Positions 22,374-27,488 of a stretch of DNA of 27,488 nucleotides are shown here, one piece after another (the stretch's first letter is position 1; each line of letters starts with the position of its first letter). Source of the stretch: Bdellovibrionales bacterium (GTDB lineage Bacteria; Bdellovibrionota; UBA2428); the NCBI GenBank assembly GCA_018266335.1, contig JAFEAR010000045.1, positions 1 through 27,488 on the forward strand, read 5' to 3'. A program made the position numbers and the translations under genes. Under the pieces are notes generated by a model. That model saw only the letters and a program-made list of their open reading frames with translations. It had not been told where the DNA came from and ran no database searches.

Positions 22374-25300
22374 ATCCAAAGCTCCAACAATTTCTTAATA
22401 AAGTTGGATGGGTGAAGTGGGCGTTGCCCACAGCCCTGGGTTTGGTTGTGCTTTCTTTTGTGAGTTTGGGCCTCTATTTGGTGACTCACCCGCCCCTAGC
22501 GTACAAAGACAAAATTGCCCAAGCTATTCGCGAGGCGCTGCAGGCCGAAAAAACCGTGGTGCGCGATGTGCGCTGGACTTTTTCGTTCGGTGATTTGTCG
22601 TTTGGGGTGAAGGCGCTCGATGTCGATGTCGAAGGTTCGCCGCGCGCTAAGGCGCTGAGCTTTAAGTCCTTCGTAATCTCTACCCAGCCGCTCAAGCTGC
22701 TCTTCGGCAAAATGCCCATCAAGGTCGTGGCGCATGCCGATAAATTGCTGCTCTCGCTGCCCACGGAAAAAGCTGAGGCGCCTACGGCCAATTCGCCCTT
22801 ACCCACTTGGATTAAATATCTGCGGCTAGATTTAGAGGTGAAAGCGGATGAAGTTTCGCTCGATGCCGCAGGCCTGCAGAGTTTCGGTGCTGACTCCAAG
22901 CTGTCGCTCGGAGAAATGAACGTGCGTGGCACTCTGGCTGGAGTGCCGGGTTATTTCAATCTCAAATTCGAAAGCGAAGTGTTTGCAGATTTAAAGAACT
23001 CCGATTTGAGTGCACGGGGTCCGCTGAAATCGGAGATTGAGGGATTCTTTCAGGTCGAAGCTAATGAACCCGTCGGTGTACGAGTGAGCAGGTTCGATGT
23101 CGACTTAGACGAAATGACCATCACCGGCATGGGCTTCGTGGAAAAGCCCTCCACTATTCCTCTGTCGCTTTCGTCGGAAGTGCAGGTTTTCTTCGATAAG
23201 AATTTGGCCGTGCGAACGACGGATATTTCTAAAGCACGTTTGCACTACGACAATTTAAACTTTGATTTAAATGGATCGCTGGAGAACAACGGAAAAGTCT
23301 CCGTACGGTGGTCGGTGGGTAAGACTGAGTTTAAAGACCTGCACCTTCCGTTCACAAGTCTGCGCTCGGTGCCGCTCGAAGGTATTCTGGAGACGAGCGG
23401 ACAAATGCAGTATTCGCCGCAGGATAAGCTCAATGGCTTCTGGCGCATGGCCTTCAACAATATTAAATTTAATAGCTCCGGGTTAATGACGGGCGATGCG
23501 GCCTCGAAGGGCCGGGTGAATCTGTCCTTCATGAGCGAGGGGGCGATCGAGGTGGGCCGCTTCTCGTCGCCGAAGACGGAACTCCAAGTGAACGGCACGG
23601 ACGCGGAAATCAATTTCCTCTCCGGAAAATTTCGCAAGCCCATCGGGCGAACCTTCCAGTTGGTGGCGAAGGCCGAAATTAAGGACGATAACTTTTCGCT
23701 GAATAACTTTGCGATGACCTTTCATCAGATGGAAGTGCAGGGCTCGGCGCATTTGAACGACATTTCCGGATTTTTGTCCGGAGCCCCCGCAGAATTCAAA
23801 ATGAATTTGGGCTCCAACCGTATCGATGTTTCGCAGTACTCTACTTTTCTCCCCCTCTTCCGCAAGCCTCCTCCTCTGGAGGGCTTTTTGGAGTTTTCGG
23901 GCGGGGCAGAGGGAATTCTGAAGCGCGATCATCTGTCCTCCGATGATATTCGCTGGCGCGTGGACCGAATGAACTTGTCGAACTTTAAAACGGTCTTCGA
24001 TAAGGAAACGCTGATTCAGTTCGGATTGGACGGTGGAGATTTTTCGCTCACCGGTCCGATGCAATGCAGTTTCTTGTTCCAGGGGCGGGGCAAGGGCACA
24101 GTGGTCGATCAGGCCAGTCTCATGAGTCAGATGGATCTGACGCGTTCTTCGCTCATTTACCAGAACCGTTTTCGTAAGCCCTCGGGTATTCCCCTCGTGT
24201 TCGATGTGTACGCCGACCAATCGCGGCAGATGCTGCGCATTCGTCGGGGGCTGTTGAGTCTGCACGATTTGAATCTGTCCTTCGATGGACAGATCAGTCA
24301 GGGGTCATCGCGGGGCTTCGTGGATCTGAAAATGTCCAAGCCCCTTAAACTTTCCAATTGGCGCTCGCTTATCTTGGACGCTGAAGACGTTCCCTTCGAC
24401 GGACTCGTGCAGTGGCACGGTCGCTTGGGTTTCACTTCGCCGACGACCATGGAATCGAATTTCGATTGGCAGACTCTGTCGGTGGAGGGCGATTTAAACG
24501 TCAGTGACTTTACCGGTAGGGTCAACGATTTCCGGAACATCGTACGCAAAGGACAGGCAAAAATTTCGGTGTTGCCCGAGAGCATCAACGTTTCGTCGCT
24601 CTCCTTCGAATTGGGCGGAGCTAAAGTGGGCGCCACCGGTAAACTTGATTTTGGTCGTGGCCGCAAGCAAGGCAATATCGCGCGCCTGCTGTCGCGCGAG
24701 GGCTGGGAGCTTGAATCTGCCATCACCATGAGTCGCATCAATCCGGACGATTTTGCGTCGCTCGCCTCCGCGCGCAAATTGCCAGAAAACATGAAGCCTG
24801 AATCGCTGCCCCTCGGTCCCCAGATTCGCGCGCTCCTGGATCAGCCCGTGGTGAAAGGAACTAAACTGCAAATTGCGCTGCGTTCGCCGGAAGTCACGCT
24901 CAAGGACTTTAGGCTCACGGGTCTCAATGCACGTTTGGGTTGGAATAAAGGTTTGCTGCAACTGCAGCCGGCCGGGTTCCGTGGCTTCGGGGGCGGCATT
25001 TCGGGATCCTTGGTTTGGAACGCCGAGAAATATTACACCCGTAAGGATGCGCCCGAGTTTAGTGCCTCTCTGAAGGCCGACACGCTAGACCTCACCGAGC
25101 TTAGTAAATCGTTTAAGCCAGATTTTGCTTCGCTCGTGGGCGGTAAGTTCGACGGGCAACTCACTCTGGCATCGAACGGCTACGAAATGAGCGAGTGGAT
25201 GGATCACCTGCGGGGACGCATGAATGGTCGAGTAACGGCCGCGTCCTTTGAAACCTTGCAGGTGCTCAATAAAATGATCGACGGCCTCACCAGCCAATCG

Positions 25301-25783
25301 GCCGTGAAGGATTTGCTGTTGCGGGAAGCGAAGCGGGAAGCTTGCATCCAGAAAAAGTTCTCGGGTGAGACCGATATTGAAATCATCGATGGCCGGCTGG
25401 CCATTGATAAAGCTAATCTAAATTTCGATGCTGGTTCGTCCGTGGAGCTGAAGGGCCAAGTGAAGAAAGATTTGAGCGTAGAGCTAGACGGAAATTTTTT
25501 GGCCGGTGCGAAATGCATTTCGGGCGATGCTCGAGCTTGTTTGGCCGATGCTCAGGGCCGCGCCGCGATCCCCTTCGAAATTCGCGGACCGGCGGCATCG
25601 CCCTCGGTTAAGGCGGAATACGCTGCCATCGCTACTAAGGTCGCCGCTTGTGCGGGTCAGCGTTTGGCCAAGCGCGCCGAGGCAGCGGTGAAAAAACAAG
25701 TGAGCGGCGCCGTTAAGCAGGGCACCGATGCCATCGAAAATCGGGCCAAGGATGCGCTCAAGAGCATCTTCAAAGACAAATAA
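22370..25783 (+). CDS. Large AsmA-like envelope protein
   Basis: The 1137-aa product has one N-terminal membrane helix (about 17-39) and then a very long, repetitive beta-strand-rich periplasmic region. Segments such as LSFDGQIS, VSSLSFELGGAKVGATGKLDF and GGISGSLVWN recur in the AsmA/YhdP/TamB group, which form lipid-transfer bridges between inner and outer membrane. The end is helical and basic (ENRAKDALKSIFKDK). Length sits between AsmA (about 600) and YhdP or TamB (about 1260). The start is GTG, overlapping the rsmB stop; its first residues (MNPKLQQFLNKVGWVKW) lead into the helix, so the start is convincing. It overlaps the convergent DOMON-like gene by 14 bases. Group assignment is by strand pattern, not by a diagnostic motif. 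Confidence 0.8.
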   Translation: MNPKLQQFLNKVGWVKWALPTALGLVVLSFVSLGLYLVTHPPLAYKDKIAQAIREALQAEKTVVRDVRWTFSFGDLSFGVKALDVDVEGSPRAKALSFKSFVISTQPLKLLFGKMPIKVVAHADKLLLSLPTEKAEAPTANSPLPTWIKYLRLDLEVKADEVSLDAAGLQSFGADSKLSLGEMNVRGTLAGVPGYFNLKFESEVFADLKNSDLSARGPLKSEIEGFFQVEANEPVGVRVSRFDVDLDEMTITGMGFVEKPSTIPLSLSSEVQVFFDKNLAVRTTDISKARLHYDNLNFDLNGSLENNGKVSVRWSVGKTEFKDLHLPFTSLRSVPLEGILETSGQMQYSPQDKLNGFWRMAFNNIKFNSSGLMTGDAASKGRVNLSFMSEGAIEVGRFSSPKTELQVNGTDAEINFLSGKFRKPIGRTFQLVAKAEIKDDNFSLNNFAMTFHQMEVQGSAHLNDISGFLSGAPAEFKMNLGSNRIDVSQYSTFLPLFRKPPPLEGFLEFSGGAEGILKRDHLSSDDIRWRVDRMNLSNFKTVFDKETLIQFGLDGGDFSLTGPMQCSFLFQGRGKGTVVDQASLMSQMDLTRSSLIYQNRFRKPSGIPLVFDVYADQSRQMLRIRRGLLSLHDLNLSFDGQISQGSSRGFVDLKMSKPLKLSNWRSLILDAEDVPFDGLVQWHGRLGFTSPTTMESNFDWQTLSVEGDLNVSDFTGRVNDFRNIVRKGQAKISVLPESINVSSLSFELGGAKVGATGKLDFGRGRKQGNIARLLSREGWELESAITMSRINPDDFASLASARKLPENMKPESLPLGPQIRALLDQPVVKGTKLQIALRSPEVTLKDFRLTGLNARLGWNKGLLQLQPAGFRGFGGGISGSLVWNAEKYYTRKDAPEFSASLKADTLDLTELSKSFKPDFASLVGGKFDGQLTLASNGYEMSEWMDHLRGRMNGRVTAASFETLQVLNKMIDGLTSQSAVKDLLLREAKREACIQKKFSGETDIEIIDGRLAIDKANLNFDAGSSVELKGQVKKDLSVELDGNFLAGAKCISGDARACLADAQGRAAIPFEIRGPAASPSVKAEYAAIATKVAACAGQRLAKRAEAAVKKQVSGAVKQGTDAIENRAKDALKSIFKDK

Positions 25784-26330
25784 TGAAGCTCCGCGCGTCG
25801 TGAAAATCTGCTTTGGCGGCCGCATGCTTAGCCGCGCGGTATTCTATTTTTTTATCTGTGCCCTCGAGCACCATAGTTGCCGACATTTCTAGGGGAGCGC
25901 CCGTTTCGAGGGCCCAGTCTAAAAGTGGAGAGGGGGCGCGTTCTAAAAGAATCTCGGCGCGCAGTTCAGTGTTGGCTTGAGTCCAGGCCATGCTTTGGAC
26001 TCCGCCGGTGCCTCGGGTGGCAAGAGTGTTTCGCTGCCGATAGTCGCTGAAGGTAAAAAAATTCCATTGTCCGTTGGGCGAAAAATTCCACTCCCAGTAT
26101 TCTCGCTGGCCGGGAAGGCGAGCAAAAAGTTCCGCGCAGGTATGGGCCCATAAATCATCGCCCCCGAATTCATTTGCTTGTGGAATGCGGAGCGCGCTCA
26201 GCTCACCAGCCACCACATAGGTGAGCGCCAAACCGCTGGGGACGCGTTTCAGCTTGCAGCTAACGTCGAGGTTCCCGGAGAGAGTCTTTGCGAAGGGTTC
26301 GAGCTTGCAATAGTGAGAGAGGTCACGCAT
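25770..26330 (-). CDS. DOMON-like domain protein
   Basis: The 186-aa product matches the short DOMON-like family of unknown function: ALTYVVAGELSALRIP near the start, then GDDLWAHTCAELFARLPG and YWEWNFSPNGQWNFFTFSDYR. The W-HTC-E-F and NFSPSG-W motifs are the hallmark, by analogy with carbohydrate- or haem-binding DOMON folds. No signal peptide is seen. The start codon (complement of 26328-26330) overlaps the mutY start (26329-26331) in a CATG, and its ribosome site AAAGGA (complement of 26337-26342) lies inside mutY. The 3' end overlaps the AsmA-like gene by 14 bases. Confidence 0.75.
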   Translation of the reverse strand: MRDLSHYCKLEPFAKTLSGNLDVSCKLKRVPSGLALTYVVAGELSALRIPQANEFGGDDLWAHTCAELFARLPGQREYWEWNFSPNGQWNFFTFSDYRQRNTLATRGTGGVQSMAWTQANTELRAEILLERAPSPLLDWALETGAPLEMSATMVLEGTDKKIEYRAAKHAAAKADFHDARSFIICL

Positions 26331-26342
26331 GGATCGTCCTTT
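26315..26342. promoter_or_regulatory. Shared CATG start codons with flanking ribosome sites
   Basis: GAGAGAGG at 26315-26322 serves the plus-strand ATG at 26329. AAAGGA (complement of 26337-26342) serves the minus-strand ATG at 26330. The two ATGs overlap in the palindrome CATG at 26328-26331. Each ribosome site is inside the other gene, so each promoter must be too. Confidence 0.7.
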
Positions 26343-27378
26343 GTTGGCCCGTATGGATCGCCTTTCGGAATGGTACGCATCCGTGCGTCGGCCGCTTCCG
26401 TGGCGTTCTTCCCGCCCCGATCCCTATCGGGTGTGGATTTCTGAGATTATGTCACAGCAGTCCACGATGGCCACTGTGATCCCCTATTTCGAACGCTGGA
26501 TGAAGAGTTTCCCGGACCTCGAGACTCTGGCTTCGGCTCCCGAGCCAAGCGTCCTCGCGGCATGGGCCGGCTTGGGTTACTACTCGCGCGCCCGCAATGT
26601 GCTGCGGGCAGCCCAGGCCCTTCTGGCCCGCCGGGTGCGGACCGGCCAAGAGTGGCCGCAGAAGGCGTCGGAATGGCTGGAACTTCCGGGAGTCGGGCCT
26701 TACACGGCCGCCGCCGTGGGGGCGATTGCTTTTGGCGACCCGGTCTTGCCCCTCGACGGAAATGTTTTGCGAGTTTTGGCTCGGGTGTACGGGGTGCGCG
26801 ATCCGCTCAATCGACCCGGAGATCGGCGTGCCATTGAGGAGAGGCTGGCAAGTTTAGCTAGAGACTTGCCGGCCGGAAGACATGGCACCGTGGCCCAGGC
26901 CTTGATGGAGCTGGGCTCTCTGGTGTGTCGCCCGGGAGCTTTGGCCCAGTGCGAACTTTGCCCCCTGGCGGCGGCTTGTGTGGCTCGTCGTCAGAAGCTC
27001 GTGGCAAAAATCCCGGCAGCCAAAACAAGGGCAAAACCACATAAAATTATCAGCTTAGCCTTAATTTATACTGACTCGCGCGGACGTATTTTGGTTCGGC
27101 AAATCCCTCCCGGACGGCGTTTGGGGGGTCAATGGGAACTTCCCCAGTGGGAGATGCCAGAAGTTGAAGGCGGCGCCTTCGTCAAAATTTTGGCGACTAG
27201 ATTTGAACTGCACCCCAAGCCCGTACGGCATGCCATTACCAAGCATCAGTACCTGGTTTACCGCGTGGAAGCTGGCCGTTGGACGGAACCCTTACCCAGC
27301 GGTCACGCCTGGACCAACGGAATGAGCGATGTTCCGGGCACTTTGACGACGCTCACTCGCAAAATTCTGTTGATTTAA
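26329..27378 (+). CDS. mutY: Adenine DNA glycosylase (MutY)
   Basis: MutY removes adenine mispaired with 8-oxoguanine, complementing Fpg. The 349-aa product has the catalytic Glu39 in WISEIMSQQSTMATVIPYFE, AGLGYYSRARNV, the helix-hairpin-helix LPGVGPYTAAAVGAIAFG, and Asp143 in PLDGNVLRVLARV. A C-terminal NUDIX-like 8-oxoG-recognition domain follows (about 235-349). The iron-sulfur ligands Cys200, Cys208, Cys211 and Cys217 are spaced C-x7-C-x2-C-x5-C, one residue longer at the first gap than the usual x6. The ATG at 26329 has GAGAGAGG six bases upstream; a later ATG at 26353 would also keep the core. It precedes rpmB by 30 bases. Confidence 0.95.
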   Translation: MDRPLLARMDRLSEWYASVRRPLPWRSSRPDPYRVWISEIMSQQSTMATVIPYFERWMKSFPDLETLASAPEPSVLAAWAGLGYYSRARNVLRAAQALLARRVRTGQEWPQKASEWLELPGVGPYTAAAVGAIAFGDPVLPLDGNVLRVLARVYGVRDPLNRPGDRRAIEERLASLARDLPAGRHGTVAQALMELGSLVCRPGALAQCELCPLAAACVARRQKLVAKIPAAKTRAKPHKIISLALIYTDSRGRILVRQIPPGRRLGGQWELPQWEMPEVEGGAFVKILATRFELHPKPVRHAITKHQYLVYRVEAGRWTEPLPSGHAWTNGMSDVPGTLTTLTRKILLI

Positions 27379-27386
27379 AGCGTCAT

Positions 27387-27409
27387 TAAGGGCAACTTCA
27401 GCCCCCTTA
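27387..27409 (+). promoter_or_regulatory. Possible hairpin masking the rpmB translation start
   Basis: TAAGGG (27387-27392) can pair with CCCTTA (27404-27409), whose last base is the first base of the rpmB ATG. The purine-rich AAGGG is the only obvious ribosome-site candidate but lies about 16 bases from the ATG, further than usual. The stem is short (6 bp, 11-base loop), so this may be chance. Confidence 0.3.
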
Positions 27410-27488
27410 TGTCGAGGCTCTGCAAAATTACCGGAAAAAAACCTTTGGTGGGTCACAACGTTTCCCACTCCAACCGCAAGACCAAGAT
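27409..27488 (+). CDS. rpmB: Ribosomal protein L28, N-terminal part (truncated by window end)
   Basis: The 26 codons present read [20 protein letters not shown] and then SNRKTK. This is the start of bacterial L28 (family pattern M-S-R-x-C-x-ITGKKPxxGxxVSHxxxKTKR). The family is about 60-90 residues long, so the rest lies beyond the window. L28 is a 50S subunit protein. The ATG is 30 bases after the mutY stop. The reading frame is intact to the edge. Confidence 0.9.
   Translation, partial: MSRLCKITGKKPLVGHNVSHSNRKTK

Noticed and set aside
23483..24265. 260-aa minus-strand ORF within the AsmA-like gene
   Set aside because: Shadow frame in a long high-GC gene; no family motif and no neighbouring context.

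Overview
The window reads as a chromosomal segment of a Gram-negative, respiring bacterium. I infer this from signal peptides, a lipoprotein, two predicted outer-membrane beta-barrels, an AsmA-like envelope protein, a peptidoglycan L,D-carboxypeptidase-type enzyme and a cbb3-type terminal oxidase. Coding density is very high, base composition is moderately GC-rich, and there are no mobile elements, tRNAs, rRNAs or CRISPR arrays. Gene content would suit the former Deltaproteobacteria (Bdellovibrionota or Myxococcota-like lineages), but this is inference; no single gene fixes the taxon.

Layout. (1) 135-5269, plus strand: a ten-ORF respiratory operon with a soluble diheme cytochrome c, CcoN, CcoO, then seven small or unknown membrane proteins. 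One of 55 aa looks like the N-terminal membrane anchor of CcoP without its haem domains. A near-perfect palindrome resembling an FNR/Anr box lies exactly 41.5 bp upstream of the start predicted from a TAATAT -10 element. (2) 9686-5238, minus strand: beta-barrel protein, LdcA-like peptidase, metallo-beta-lactamase-fold hydrolase, MgtE-like transporter without its N domain, and an Fpg glycosylase with a zincless finger. (3) 9715-10767, plus: App1-type phosphatase. (4) 13500-10771, minus: RlmI-like methyltransferase, 2Fe-2S ferredoxin, PrxQ/Bcp peroxiredoxin with a histone-H1-like lysine/alanine tail, and a zinc-ribbon membrane protein. (5) 13531-14655, plus: UshA-like lipoprotein. (6) 17141-14662, minus: NadE and MurI. 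(7) 17180-25783, plus: orphan ParB-like protein, GYF_2-domain membrane protein, beta-barrel protein, DusB, RsmB-like methyltransferase and a 1137-aa AsmA-like protein. (8) 26330-25770, minus: DOMON-like protein. (9) 26329 onward, plus: MutY, then the start of ribosomal protein L28.

Two architectural themes stand out. Genes within operons overlap by ATGA/GTGA or abut. Divergent pairs are separated by only 28, 30 and 38 bp, and one pair shares a CATG in which the two start codons overlap, so promoters must lie inside neighbouring coding sequence. Convergent genes also touch or overlap (5238-5269, 10767/10771, 14655/14662, 25770-25783), leaving no room for ordinary intrinsic terminators. No stretch over 300 bases lacks a gene.

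The best candidate for something undescribed is the non-canonical cbb3 cluster with an apparently split CcoP and a set of uncharacterised small membrane proteins. Next are the plant-like zincless Fpg and the peroxiredoxin carrying a DNA-binding-type tail.
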